A stretch of DNA of 64,000 bases from Euphorbia lathyris (GCF_963576675.1 NC_088916.1:15104501-15168500), one strand, 5' to 3'. Positions 1-12,106 are shown, counted from the stretch's first letter. Numbers and translations are program-made. Notes: generated from the letters alone by a model not told the origin.

Positions 1-1865
1 CCTCATAATGTAAAGATTACCAGCCATCAATTCTCAAAGTCAAGATATTATTCATGTTTAAACACACAACGTAACTACTTGAAGAATCTCAGCAATTGAG
101 CTTTTGACCATGTACATAAGGTATGAATTAAAATCAACAACACCCTCACGGAAGCCACTCATTGCACTCAAGTGTTTAGGCTATGATTAGTTTTCAAGAA
201 ATCACTCAAGTCGCAACCTAGAATGAAATTACCATAAGCTTTCCAATATTTCAAATCTCCACCACTTAGTATGAATTCAAGACACTAAATCAAAGGGACT
301 TAAAAATAGGGTGTAACATAGGCTAGGGTAAATGTTTGGAAAGGAAATGAGGAGAAAGGGAAATCGATGATAGTGGAAATGGCCAAAATGAAAACCAAAA
401 CATAATTATGTACAAACTACTTACAGTTCTCAAACTTCAGAATGAATGAATGAGATGAACTTAATTAAACAAATTGAAATGAACAAACTAACAATAATTT
501 TTTCGTTTTTTTTTCTTTGCTTGTGGTATATTTTTTTTCTTTTCTGAGGCTCTTATTTTTTTATACTTGAAGAAGATAATACTAGAACAAGGAAGCTACG
601 CTTTTTTTTTGCGAGCTAATGTCCATTTAAACACCTTTGAAGCACAACCACATATATCTAAAGGATCATTCAATTGAATCCTCGTACTTTGATGAACTTG
701 TGGTTAATTTGAATATGGAAATTGCTCAAAGCAACAACTAAACATAGAAATAAATGAAAGAATGTACAGACTCTGATGGCTATAACGTCCCTCGCCAAAG
801 GACTCGAACAAAGGTGTATCAAGAATGGGAAAAGGCTCAAATGTGGCTAACTAAGGGCTGGTACTATTATTTTTGTTAGTCTTGAGCAAGACTAAAGTTC
901 GAATTTTATTTGAAATGGCTAAGAAAAGAAACCTACTGCCCTTATCATTTTTAATGCTTGAATACATCAATGTGGTCTCGAAGTGTATAACATGGCAAGT
1001 TCTAGAATTTCAAACTAGAATTGGACAACACTCGGAAAGAATAGAACAAAGTGTAATGTTTTTATTCTTGCATTTAGGCTCAAAAACTTTCCAAAAATTG
1101 GGGTCAAATTAGTGTTGTTTCATTCAAAACGTCTGTCATGTAATGTGAGATTAGTCAAGTGGTTCATATGCATGCTCAAGACAATTGTGCAATCTCGACC
1201 TTTTGAAATCGACAGCTTTATTCAAAACAAAACTTAGGGGTTTCAATACTGAGTTGGCAACCTATTTTCAACCAAGTGCAAAACTGATAGCTAGCATTGT
1301 TATTTTTAGGGACAAAATAAAGGGTGGACACCCCACACTATTGCAAACTTATTCACAATCAGAAATTGGTGTGCACCTCACACTTAGTCAAAAATCAGTT
1401 CCGACCCCAAATTTACATAAAATAAAAATAAAAATTTAGAGCAGCACATGTAAACCAGAGCACCAGAGCAGAGCTCCCATCACACCAATCAACACCAAAC
1501 ATATATATTAACATCCTATACTACTCAAGTCTCCTCCCCTACTTATAACATGCATCGTCTCGATGTAAAAAGAGAAACCATTAAGAATCTAAGGTCAGCA
1601 GTAAAATAAAAGAAAAGAGTAAGAGTTACTTCCATATGGAGGATGGTGGCCAGAAGCTGCGGGTTATGGTGAAGGGGTTTGACCTGCCATCGGGTAGGAA
1701 TGAGAGAGGGAGTGGTGGCTTGAAGGATAGAATTAGGGACTTCTTTTTTTTTTCTTTTATACTTGTAAAATCAAAACCATGAGATTTAAGTCATTTGGGG
1801 AAGATGATGGTAAAATTGGTTATTCCATATGAATTGAATAAATAAATAAATAAATAAAAACAAAG
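1..1865 (-). other. Non-coding 3' interior of TR-GAG copy A
   Basis: No convincing gene. Short open frames (for example 1185-1439 +) are repeated in copy B only because the DNA is repeated; they have no recognisable domain. The stretch holds T-rich runs (500-540, 600-612) and the palindrome TTAGTCTTGAGCAAGACTAA at 876-895. The equivalent in copy B is 5785-7733. Confidence 0.7.
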
Positions 1866-1955
1866 ACTGAATATAAATGACAGATGCTGGTCCTGGGTAG
1901 GACCAACACTACTGAATATAAATGACAGATGCTGGTCCTGGGCAGGACCAACACT
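1866..1955. repeat. 45-bp tandem duplication with internal palindrome (copy A)
   Basis: Two 45-bp units (1866-1910, 1911-1955) beginning ACTGAATATAAATG, each containing the inverted repeat GGTCCTGGGYAGGACC (1889-1904 and 1934-1949). Confidence 0.9.
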
Positions 1956-2017
1956 GGGTTACCTCCCATTAGTGCCGCTAGTTAGCGTCTTTGGCTAGAC
2001 GGAATCGAGCTTCAAGG

Positions 2018-4474
2018 CTAATCTCCAGGAACTTGTATCTCCATAACTTCACCACTTTCAATCGGGATATTCTCATAAAATGGCGTGAGACGATGGCCAT
2101 TTACTTTCTGCACTTTCCCGTTCTCCAAACGCTGAATTTCCACTTTCTTAGTCTTCAATTTGTGAATCCTCGAACTCTCACAAGCTTCATTCCTTAGTTC
2201 CTCAAGTTCTTGTCCTTTCAACTTCTTGAGTTTTCCTGCTTCATCAATATTCATGTTACACTGCTCAACTGCCGGTGTTTCCTGCACATCTTCTCCAATC
2301 TCCACTTCTTTCTCCTCTATTTTGCTGCTCACATCTAAGCTTTCTTCAATTACTACTTGCATCCTGTCTTCCCTACATGCTTCAAAAACTTGATGAGTTA
2401 TTGGTTCAATAACATCTATGCCACAAACAGAAGACACTTCATTAGGAATTTTCATGGCCTTATAAACATCAAATTGAACAATTTTACCATCAAACTCCAT
2501 AGTCATTGTTCCTTTGTGAACATCGATTTTTGTCCGAGCAGTTGTTAAGAATGGTCTACCTAATAGGATTTTCGATGAATCTGAAGAGTGATCTTCATCT
2601 TCCATGTCTACGACATAGAAATCGGCTGGGAAAATTAAACCATTAACCTGCACAAGAACATCTTCCAACAAACCTTCAGGATAAACTATAGATCGGTTAG
2701 CGAGTTGGATTACTACTCATGTTTCCTCTAAAGGACCAGCATTTAAAGATGAATAAATTGATTTAGGCATGACATTAATTGATGCTCCTTTAAGGAATTT
2801 AGCATATCGAGGTATTTGTCTAATAACATTAAGCAATTGAATATTCACCTCAACCTTACGAAATACCTCAAAGATGTCTTTCTCTTCTTTTTCCTTCTTT
2901 AATTTGGCTAAACGTTGAGGGAAAGGGACCTTAATTACAAAAGGCATGTCCTGCTCTTCGGATGACTTACCAGCTGAACCTTCTATAGCTAAACCTTCCA
3001 TTTCTTTTTCGAATACCTCCTCTTTGCTTGAAGATTTCTCTGACACAGTCTGTTCTGATTCGGAAGTAGGCTTAGTCTTGGGCAAGACTAATTCTTTTCC
3101 GCTGTGAAGTGAGATTGCACTCACATTCTGTCTCGGATTCGCCTCAATTTGTGAAGGTAACTTCCCTTGGGACTGTATTGCACTTAGAGTGGTCACTATC
3201 TGACTCATTTGCTTCTCTAGATTTTGGAAGTTGGCTTGAAAATTGGCATTGACATTGCCTTATTCTTTCTGGAATTTCAGCAGGTTAGACATAACAAATT
3301 GATCATTGGAATTTGACATCATACCTGAATTTGGATCCATTTGAACATATCTATATTGTTGAGGTCTTTATTGATATTGTTGGGGAATATTCGGTTGAAC
3401 ATTATTTTGCTGCTTGTAGCTGAGGTATGGATCATACTTATGTGGAGGTTGCCCTTGATATCCAAAGACGGCATTGATCTGCTCCGGTGTACCTTCGTGC
3501 AATACGGGACATTCATCTGAGGCATGTCCGATAACTTAGCATATCCCACATGTTTTCACTTGAGCTACCTTCCCTACAACCAAATTTTGTACAAGAGATG
3601 TCAAAGTATTTAATTTTTCTTCAATGGAAGAAGTACCTACCTCATACGCTTTTCGTGGAGCATCTTGTTATTTCCCAAATTGTTGGGAAGTTGATGCCAT
3701 GCTTTGGATCAATTCTTTAGCAGCAGATGGCGTTTTATCAATGAGGCTTCCCCCACTTGTAGCATCTACCATTTTTCTTTCCATTCCTAACATTCCCTCA
3801 TAAAAATATTGAATAAGAGAATGTTCAGTTATCCCATGTTGGGGACATCTTGCACATAGCCTTTTGAACCTCTCCCAATAGTCATGGAGTGTCTCAATAT
3901 CTTTTTGCCTTATTCCACTAATCTCCCTACGAATCATTGCTGCTCGAGAAGCTGGAAAATACTTTTCTAGGAATGCTTGTGCCATACCCATCCATGTTGT
4001 GATGGATTCAGAGGGTAGGTTGAGAAACCAGTCTTTAGCCACATCCTGCAAAGAAAAGGGAAAAGCTCTTAATTTCACTTGTTCCTCGGTTATTCCTTGT
4101 GGACTCATGCCTGAGCAGACCGCATGAAATTCTTTGAGATGATTATGTGGATTTTCGCTTTCCATTCCATGAAACTTAGGCAAATAATGAATCAGTCCCG
4201 ATTTAAGTTCAAAAGCCGCATCTAGGACTGGGTATGTGACACATAAGGGCTGCTGATCAGCCTGAGGCGCATGAAGCTGTCTTAGGGTTCTGTTTGCCAT
4301 CGTTTCTGCTTCAGATGGCTCGCTTTCCTCGCTGGAAATTTCCTCTTCTTCACTAGAACTGGAAGTTTCAACACCTTGTAATTTCTGCAACCTCACTTCT
4401 TTACGAAGTCTTCTTGCTGTTTTTTCTATTTCTGAATTAAAAAGAAGTTGCTCTGAAGTTTCAGACCTGGTCAT
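2018..4474 (-). pseudogene. gag-protease of TR-GAG copy A, disrupted
   Basis: Starts MTRSETSEQLL at 4474. An acidic, serine-rich N-terminus is followed by the retrotransposon gag region (LRAFPFSLQDVAKDWFLNLP, then the LEKYFPASR stretch), a CCHC zinc knuckle near 3530 and a retropepsin-like region whose C-terminal part is intact (ILLGRPFLTTARTKID). Stops interrupt the frame near 3669 (TAA), inside the zinc knuckle (TAA after the second Cys), near 3370 (TAA) and near 2715 (TGA). A 171-bp in-frame deletion around 2789 removes 57 residues, including the Asp of the DLGAS protease active site that copy B keeps. Gag would form the particle and protease would mature it; neither full product can be made from this copy. 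Confidence 0.85.
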
Positions 4475-4500
4475 ATATGGAATTAAATCAAGTTAAATTA

Positions 4501-4519
4501 ATCCCCGGCAATGGCGCCA
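4501..4519 (-). promoter_or_regulatory. tRNA-Asp primer binding site, copy A
   Basis: Same site as in copy B with one change (TGGCGCCATTGCCGGGGAT on the minus strand, A for G at the eighth base). Confidence 0.9.
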
Positions 4520-4524
4520 AAATT

Positions 4525-5770
4525 TGATGGGTGTCGAATCCACCAAAGATAATTATAACTTCACTTAGCCGAAAACATATTGTAAAAGATCAAGTAAAGG
4601 TCGTACCCAAAGGATTAATACTGATCTAATCACAAATATAACCAAGCAATTAACAAAAAGTAAATAGGGGGGATTGAAATTGTTGATTAATGAATCAATA
4701 AATTTGCAAAATTAAAATGAAATTGAATTGGTGATTCTTATATGATGGAATTTTATCAAGGGAAATTAACAGGCTGAACAATTATTTCCTTATTGATCAT
4801 TGAAAGTGAGATGATATCATAATTGACATGATCTGGATTGGTTATAGTCGTTCCTTATTCATTCCCGACCTAATCCTTCCTTAATTGTAAAGCAAATCCT
4901 AGAGCACCTAAAGATAAGCCCCTATTTGGCCAGACAGTTCTAGCTTAGCGCTTAGAATTTAATCTATCGAAAGCATTAGGGATTAGAAGGACCCAATCTA
5001 AGTTAAGCGAATTCTTAGCGATTCCGATTTAAACCAAATCACATGTTTATTTCGCTTGAACATAGTTAGGATTTCAGATGATTACAAATCCTATAGCCTA
5101 ACGTTGTTTCAATGAATGAAAAAGTCGAAGCCCGGCCGAACTGTAACCTAAACTTTCATTGAAGGTCTGATTTCATAGATCGATAAATATGTAAACAGAT
5201 CACATAAAATTAGATTACTGAAATTAAGAACAACAATCTCACAATTGGAAATAATGCTAGCCTTTGATTAATCCCTTAATCGATAAAGTGTTTAGCTACA
5301 CATAGTCATGAATTCGACTATGATAACCATTAAAGATAAAAAAAATAAATAAAGCTAACTAAGAAGCCAAAAAGAGAAAAAAAAACCTCAGAGAAGAAGT
5401 TTTGTTCTCCATCTATTTATAAAGAAAACCTCATCCTAAAAGTTAGGTAACCAAATAATATCTATCTAAATCAGCAACCTTCTTTTTCGAGTTGGAAAAG
5501 GTCCTGGTCAATTTGAACATCAGCAGATTTAGAGGTCCTTAGTCTTGGGCAAGACTAACTCCATTTTCGCTTCAGCTCCTTTAATTCAGCACCAAATTCC
5601 TTTTTGGTCCAAAGTTTCTTCAATTAAGTCCAATTCTGCTCCTTTTATTCATCTGAGTCCTGTGGAGGCAAATCAAACCAAAACAAGCAATAATACCCAA
5701 AATAAAACCAAATTAATTAAATAACCTAGCACTAAAGTGGACATTTGAACGTTGAATTTGAGACTTATCA
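4525..5770 (-). repeat. LTR shared by TR-GAG copies A and B
   Basis: Long terminal repeat of about 1246 bp, serving as 3' LTR of copy B and 5' LTR of copy A. It matches 10567-11841 closely. The main difference is about 30-35 bp near 5480 that is present in the right LTR (around 11518-11556) and missing here. It carries the palindrome TTAGTCTTGGGCAAGACTAA at 5539-5558. Confidence 0.9.
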
Positions 5771-5784
5771 AATACCCCACACTT
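5771..5784 (-). promoter_or_regulatory. Polypurine tract of TR-GAG copy B
   Basis: The minus strand reads AAGTGTGGGGTATT immediately before the 3' LTR start TGATAAGTC, which is the expected place and composition for the plus-strand primer. Confidence 0.8.
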
Positions 5785-7733
5785 ACCCAATGCTTGTCCC
5801 CAAGCATATCAGATCATATCATTAGCTCTTTACTCTTATGATTTCGTGTTTACCAACCTTTCTCGACCCCCCTCATAATGTAAAGATTACCAGCCATCAA
5901 TTCTCAAAGTCAAGATATTATTCATGTTTAAACACACAACGTAACTACTTGAAGAATCTCAGCAATTGAGCTTTTGACCATGTACATAAGGTATCAATTA
6001 AAATCAACAACACCCTCACGGAAGCCACTCATTGCACTCAAGTGTTTAGGCTATGATTAGTTTTCAAGGAATCACTCAAGTCGCAACCTAGAATGAAATT
6101 ACCATAAGCTTGCCAATATATCAAATCTCCACCACTTAGTATGAATTCAAGACACTAAATCAAAGGGACTTAAAAATAGGGTGTAACATAGGCTAGGGTA
6201 AATGTTTGGAAAGGAAATGAGGAGAAATGGAAACCGATGATAGTGGAAATGGCCAAAATGAAAACCAAAACATAATTATGTACAAACTACTTACAGTTCT
6301 CAAACGTCAGAATGAATGAATGAGATGAACTTAATTAAACAAATTGAAATGAACAAACTAACAATAATTTTTTCGTTTTTTTTTCTTTGCTTGTGGTATA
6401 TTTTTTTTCTTTTCTGAGGCTCTTATTTTTTTATACTTGAAGAAGATAATACTAGAACAAGGAAGCTACGCTTTTTTTTGCGAGCTAATGTCCATTTAAA
6501 CACCTTTGAAGCACAACCACATATATCTAAAGGATCATTCAGTTGAATCCTCGTACTTTGATAAACTTGTGGTTAATTTGAATATGGAAATTGCTCAAAG
6601 CAACAACTAAACATAGAAATAAATGAAAGAATGTACAGACTCTGATGGCTATAACGTCCCTCGCTAAAGGACTCGAACAAAGGTGTATCAAGAATGGGAA
6701 AAGGCTCAAATGTGGCTAACTAAGGGCTGGTACTATTATTTTTGTTAGTCTCGAGCAAGACTAAGGGTTCGAATTTTATTTGAAATGGCTAAGAAAAGAA
6801 ACCTACTGCCCTTATCATTTTTAATGCTTGAATACATCAATGTGGTCTCGAAGTGTATAACATGGCAAGTTCTAGAATTTCAAACTAGAAATGGACAACA
6901 CTCGGAAAGAATAGAACAAAGTGTAATGTTTTTGTTCTTGCATTTAGGCTCAAAAACTTTCCAAAAATTGGGGTCAAATTAGTGTTGTTTCATTCAAAAC
7001 GTCTGTCATGTAATGTGAGATTAGTCAAGTGGTTCATATGCATGCTCAAGACAATTGTGCAATCTCGACCTTTTGAAATCGACAGCTTTATTCAAAACAA
7101 AACTTAGGGGTTTCAATACTGAGTTGGCAACCTATTTTCAACCAAGTGCAAAATTGAGAGCTAGCATTGTTATTTTTAGGGACAAAACAAAGGGTGGACA
7201 CCCCACACTATTGCAAACTTATTCACAATCAGAAATTGGTGTGCACCTCACACTTAGTCAAAAATCAGTTCCGACCCCAAATTTACATAAAATAAAAATA
7301 AAAATTTAGAGCAGCACATGTAAACCAGAGCACCAAAGCAGAGCTCCCATCACACCAATCAACACCAAACATATATATTAACATCCTATACTACTCAAGT
7401 CTCCTCCCCTACTTATAACATGCATCGTCTCGATGTAAAAAGAGAAACCATTAAGAATCTAAGGTCAGCAGTAAAATAAAAGAAAAGAATAAGAGTTACT
7501 GCCCCATAGAGGATGGTGGCCAGAAGCTGCGGGTTATGGTGAAGGGGTTTGACCTACCGCCGGGTAGGAATGAGAGAGGGAGTGGCGGCTTGAAGGATAG
7601 AATTAGGGACTTCTTTTTTTTTTTTCTTTTATACCTGTAAAATCAAAACCAAGAGATTTAAGTCATTTGGGGAAGATGATGGTAAAATTGGTTATTCCAT
7701 ATGAATTGAATAAATAAATAAATAAAAACAAAG

Positions 7734-7823
7734 ACTGAATATAAATGACAGATGCTGGTCCTGGGTAGGACCAACACTACTGAATATAAATGACAGATGC
7801 TGGTCCTGGGCAGGACCAACACT
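7734..7823. repeat. 45-bp tandem duplication with internal palindrome (copy B)
   Basis: The same two 45-bp units as in copy A, at 7734-7778 and 7779-7823, with palindromes at 7757-7772 and 7802-7817. Confidence 0.9.
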
Positions 7824-7885
7824 GGGTTACCTCCCATTAGCGCCACTAGTTAGCGTCTTTGGCTAGACGGAATCGAGCTTCAAGG

Positions 7886-10516
7886 CTAATCTCCAGGAAC
7901 TTGTATCTCCATAACTTCACCACTTTCAATCGGGATATTCTCATAAAATGGCGTAAGACGATGGCCATTTACTTTCTGCACTTTCCCGTTCTCCAAACGC
8001 TGAATTTCCACTTTCTTAGTCTTCAATTTGTGAATCCTCGAACTCTCACAAGCTTCATTCCTTAGTTCCTCAAGTTCTTGTCCTTTCAACTTCTTGAGTT
8101 TTCCTGCTTCATCAATATTCATGTTACACTGCTCAACTGCCGGTGTTTCCTGCACATCTTCTCCAATCTCCACTTCTTTCTCCTCTATTTTGCTGCTCAC
8201 ATCTAAGCTTTCTTCAATTACTACTTGCATCCTGTCTTCCCTACATGCTTCAAAAACTTGATGAGTTATTGGTTCAATAACATCTATGCCACAAACAGAA
8301 GACACTTCATTAGGAATTTTCATGGCCTTATAGACATCAAATTGAACAATTTTACCATCAAACTCCATAGTCATTGTTCCTTTGTGAACATCGATTTTTG
8401 TCCGAGCAGTTGTTAAGAATGGTCTACCTAACAGGATTTCCGATGAATCTGAAGAGTGATCTTCATCTTCCATGTCTACGACATAGAAATCAGCTGGGAA
8501 AATTAAACCATTAACTTGCACAAGAACATCTTCCAACAAACCTTCAGGATAAACTATAGATCGGTTAGCGAGTTGGATTACTACTCATGTTTCCTCTAAA
8601 GGACCAGCATTTAAAGATGAATAAATTGATTTAGGCATGACATTAATTGATGCTCCTAGATCACATATTGCTCTCTTAATACTAATATTCCCATATTGAC
8701 AAGAAATAGCAAACATAGCTCTATCCTTACATTTTTGGGGCATTTTCTTTTGGAGTACAGCAGACACATTCTCACTCATGGTAATCTTTTCATACCCAAT
8801 TTTTTTGATCTTGTTAGCACACAATTCTTTAAGGAATTTAGCATATCGAGGGATTTGTCTAATAACATTAAGCAATGGAATATTCACCTCAACCTTACGA
8901 AATACCTCAAAGATGTCTTTCTCTTCTTTTTCCTTCTTTAATTTGGCTAAACGTTGAGGGAAAGGGACCTTAATTACAAAAGGTATGTCCTGCTCTTCGG
9001 ATGACTTACCAGCTGAACCTTCTGTAGCTAAACCTTCCGTTTCTTTTTCAAATACCTCCTCTTTGCTTACAGATTTCTCTGACACAGTCTGTTCTGATTC
9101 GGAAGTAGGCTTAGTCTTGGGCAAGACTAATTCTTTTCCACTGTGAAGTGAGATTGCACTCACATTCTGTCTCGGATTCGCCTCAATTTGTGAAGGTAAC
9201 TTCCCCTGGGACTGTATTGCACTCAGAGTGGTCACTATCTGACTCATTTGCTTCTCTAGATTTTGGAAGTTGGCTTGAAAATTTGCATTGACCTTGCCTT
9301 GTTCTTTCTGGAATTTCAGCAGGTTAGACATAACAAATTGATCATTGGAATTTGACATCATACCTGAATTTGGATCCATTTGAACATATCTATATTGTTG
9401 AGGTCTTTATTGATATTGTTGGGGAATATTCGGTTGAAGCATATTATTTTGCTGCTTGTAGCTGAGGTATGGATCATGCTTATGTGGAGGTTGCCCTTGA
9501 TATCCAAAGACGGCATTGATCTGCTCCGGTGTACCTTCGTGCAATACGGGACATTCATCTGAGGCATGTCCGATAACTTAGCATATCCCACATGTTTTCA
9601 CTTGAGCTACCTTCCCTATAACCAAATTTTGTACAAGAGATGTCAAAGTATTTAATTTTTCTTCAATGGAAGAAGTACCTACCTCATACGCTTTTCGTGG
9701 AGCATCTTGTTATTTCCCAAATTATTGGGAAGTTGCTGCCATGCTTTGGATCAATTCTTTAGCAGCAGATGGCGTTTTATCAATGAGGCTTCCCCCACTT
9801 GCAGCATCTACCATTTTTCTTTCCATTCCTAACATTCCCTCATAAAAATATTGAATAAGAGAATGTTCAGTTATCTCATGTTGGGGACAGCTTGCACATA
9901 TTCTTTTGAACCTCTCCCAATAGTCATGGAGTGTCTCAATATCTTTTTGCCTTATTCCACTAATCTCCCTATGAATCATTGCTGCTCGAGAAGCTGGAAA
10001 ATACTTTTCTAGGAATGCTTGTGCCATACCCATCCATGTTGTGATGGATTCAGAGGGTAGGTTGAGAAACCAGTCTTTAGCCGCATCCTGCAAAGAAAAG
10101 GGAAAAGCTCTTAATTTCACTTGTTCCTCGGTTATTCCTTATGGACTCATGCCTGAGCAGACCGCATGAAATTCTTTGAGATGATTATGTGGATTTTTGC
10201 TTTCCATTCCATGAAACTTAGGAAAATAATGAATCAGTCCCGATTTAAGTTCAAAAGCTGCATCTAGGACTGGGTATGTGACACATAAGGGCTGCTGATC
10301 AGCCTGAGGCGCATGAAGCTGTCTTAGGGTTCTGTTTGCCATCGTTTCTGCTTCAGATGGCCCGCTTTCCTCGCTGGAAATTTCCTCTTCTTCACTAGAA
10401 CTAGAAGTTTCAACAACTTGTAATTTCTGCAACCTCACTTCTTTACGAAGTCTTCTTGATGTTTTTTCTATTTCTGAATTAAAAAGAAGTTGCTCTGAAG
10501 TTTCAGACCTGGTCAT
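7886..10516 (-). pseudogene. gag-protease of TR-GAG copy B, disrupted
   Basis: Same gene as in copy A, with the protease active-site motif CDLGASINVMP retained near 8640-8665. It shares the stop codons at the GK*QD junction, inside the zinc knuckle, in the RPQQ stretch and after LEET. It has two private stops: TAA near 10138 after MSP, and TAA near 9720. The longest open pieces are 10516-10139 (gag N-terminus), 10120-9722 (gag core), 9379-8585 (gag C-terminus and protease start) and 8539-7886 (protease C-terminus, ILLGRPFLTTARTKID). Shared stops in both copies show they descend from, or were homogenised to, an already broken template. Confidence 0.85.
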
Positions 10517-10542
10517 ATATGGAATTAAATCAAGTTAAATTA

Positions 10543-10561
10543 ATCCCCGGCAACGGCGCCA
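10543..10561 (-). promoter_or_regulatory. tRNA-Asp primer binding site, copy B
   Basis: The minus strand reads TGGCGCCGTTGCCGGGGAT, complementary to the 3' end of plant tRNA-Asp, five bases inside the LTR. This is the minus-strand DNA priming site, a match by eye without mismatches. It fixes element orientation and the inner LTR boundary. Confidence 0.92.
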
Positions 10562-10566
10562 AAATT

Positions 10567-11841
10567 TGATGGGTGTCGAATCCACCAAAGATAATTATAA
10601 CTTCACTTAGCCGAAAACATATTGTAAAAGAGCAAGTAAAGGTCGTACCCAAAGGATTAATACTGATCTAATCACAAATATAACCAAGCAATTAACAAAA
10701 AGTAAATAGGGGGGATTGAAATTGTTGATTAATGAATAAATAAATTTGCAAAATTAAAATGAAATTAAATTGGTGATTCTTATATGATGGAATTTTATCA
10801 AGGGAAATTTGCAGGCTGAACAATTATTTCCTTATTGATCATTGAAAGTGAGATGATATCATAATTGACATGATCTGGATTGGTTATAGTCGTTCCTTAT
10901 TCATTCCCGACCTAATCCTTCCTTAATTGTAAAGCAAATCCTAGAGCACCTAAAGATAAGCCCCTATTCGGCCAGACAGTTCTAGCTTAGCGCTTAGAAT
11001 TTAATCTATCGAAAGCATTAGGGATTAGAAGGACCCAATCTAAGTTAAGCGAATTCTTAGCGATTCCGATTTAAACCAAATCACATGTTTATTTCGCTTG
11101 AACACAGTTAGGATTTCAGATGATTACAAATCATATAGCCTAACGTTGTTTCAATGAATGAAAAAGTCGAAGCCCGGCCGAACTGTAACCTAAACTTTCA
11201 TTGAAGGTCTGATTTCATAGATCGATAAATATGTAAACAGATCACATAAAATTAGATTACTGAAATTAAGAACAACAATCTCACAATTGGAAATAATGCT
11301 AGCCTTTGATTAATCCCTTAATCGATAAAGTGTTTAGCTACACATAGTCATGAATTCGAATATGATAACCATTAAAGATAAAAATAAATAAAGCTAACTA
11401 AAAACCCAAAAAGAGAAAAAAACCTCAGAGAAGAAGTTTTGTTCTCCATCTATTTATAGAGAAAACCTCATCCTAAAAGTTAGGTAACCAAATAATATCT
11501 ATCTAAATCAGCAACCTCTTTTACAAATTTCAAATCCCTGATTTTCTGCCTTCTTTTTCGAGTTGAAAAAGGTCCTGGTCAATTTGAACATCAGCAGATT
11601 CAGAGGTCCTTAGTCTTGGGCAAGACTAACTCCATTTTCACTTCAGCTCCTTTAGTTCAGCACCAAATTCCTTTCTGGTCCAAAGTTTTTTCAATTAAGT
11701 CCAATTCTGCTCCTTTTAATCATCTGAGTCCTGTGGAGGCAAATCAAACCAAAACAAGCAATAATACCCAAAATAACACCAAATTAATTAAATAACCTAG
11801 CACTAAAGTGGACATTTGAACGTTGAATTGGAGACTTATCA
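10567..11841 (-). repeat. 5' LTR of TR-GAG copy B
   Basis: Long terminal repeat of about 1275 bp. On the minus strand it begins TGATAAGTCTCC at 11841 and ends just before the primer site. It contains the same palindrome as its partner (11610-11629). Confidence 0.9.
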
Positions 11842-12106
11842 GTAACCTTTTGGCATTTAATAGATGTATAACTGAACAATCATGCCTTTAATGCTCATTT
11901 GGTGGCTATTGATTGCTATGTAACCACTCTGAGCATCAAGGTCGTTTGTGCAGTTTAATCTTGTGATGTTCTTTATAATTATAACGGTATAGGGATACGA
12001 TGACAGATCCTAACTCATATGAGTTGAGTGGCGGATCCTTTGATCGTATCTCCTTTTATGGATCTTAGCATATCCCCTCAGTACATGTGGCTGGTTATGA
12101 TGCTGG
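11842..12106. other. Unique flank with a cruciform-capable inverted repeat
   Basis: No gene seen. 11994-12050 holds nested inverted repeats: GATACGAT (11994-12001) with ATCGTATC (12043-12050), GATCC with GGATC, and the perfect 14-bp palindrome AACTCATATGAGTT (12012-12025) in the centre. The flank continues at 15273 once the LTR element between them is removed. Confidence 0.6.

Larger units (their letters stand above)
1..5770 (-). mobile_element. TR-GAG LTR retrotransposon, copy A (cut by window edge)
   Basis: Non-autonomous Ty3/gypsy-like element on the minus strand, probably of the Athila-like group. Reading leftward it has its 5' LTR (5770 to 4525), a tRNA-Asp primer site (4519-4501), a broken gag-protease frame (4474-2018) and about 2 kb of non-coding interior that runs off the left edge. 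Position 1 repeats at 5871, so copies A and B are offset by about 5.9 kb and are nearly identical. No reverse transcriptase, RNase H or integrase is present, so replication would need enzymes supplied in trans. Its 5' LTR is also the 3' LTR of copy B. The group assignment rests on the primer site and the degenerate DLGAS-type protease and is an inference. Confidence 0.85.
4525..11841 (-). mobile_element. TR-GAG LTR retrotransposon, copy B (complete structure)
   Basis: Full-length structure on the minus strand: 5' LTR 11841-10567, tRNA-Asp primer site 10561-10543, gag-protease pseudogene 10516-7886, non-coding interior 7885-5785, polypurine tract 5784-5771 and 3' LTR 5770-4525. LTR ends are TG...CA (TGATAAGTC at the 5' end on the minus strand). 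The left end abuts the primer site of copy A instead of unique DNA, so no TSD is expected there; the right flank is GTAAC. The coding capacity is gag and protease only. This LTR-interior-LTR-interior arrangement is what unequal recombination between elements or LTRs would leave. Confidence 0.88.

Noticed and set aside
1185..1439. 84-residue frame conserved between TR-GAG copies (also 7055-7309)
   Set aside because: Conservation follows from near-identical DNA; no codon bias, domain or start context.
1991..2548. Plus-strand frames opposite gag-protease (also 7859-8416)
   Set aside because: They are antisense shadows of the protease region.
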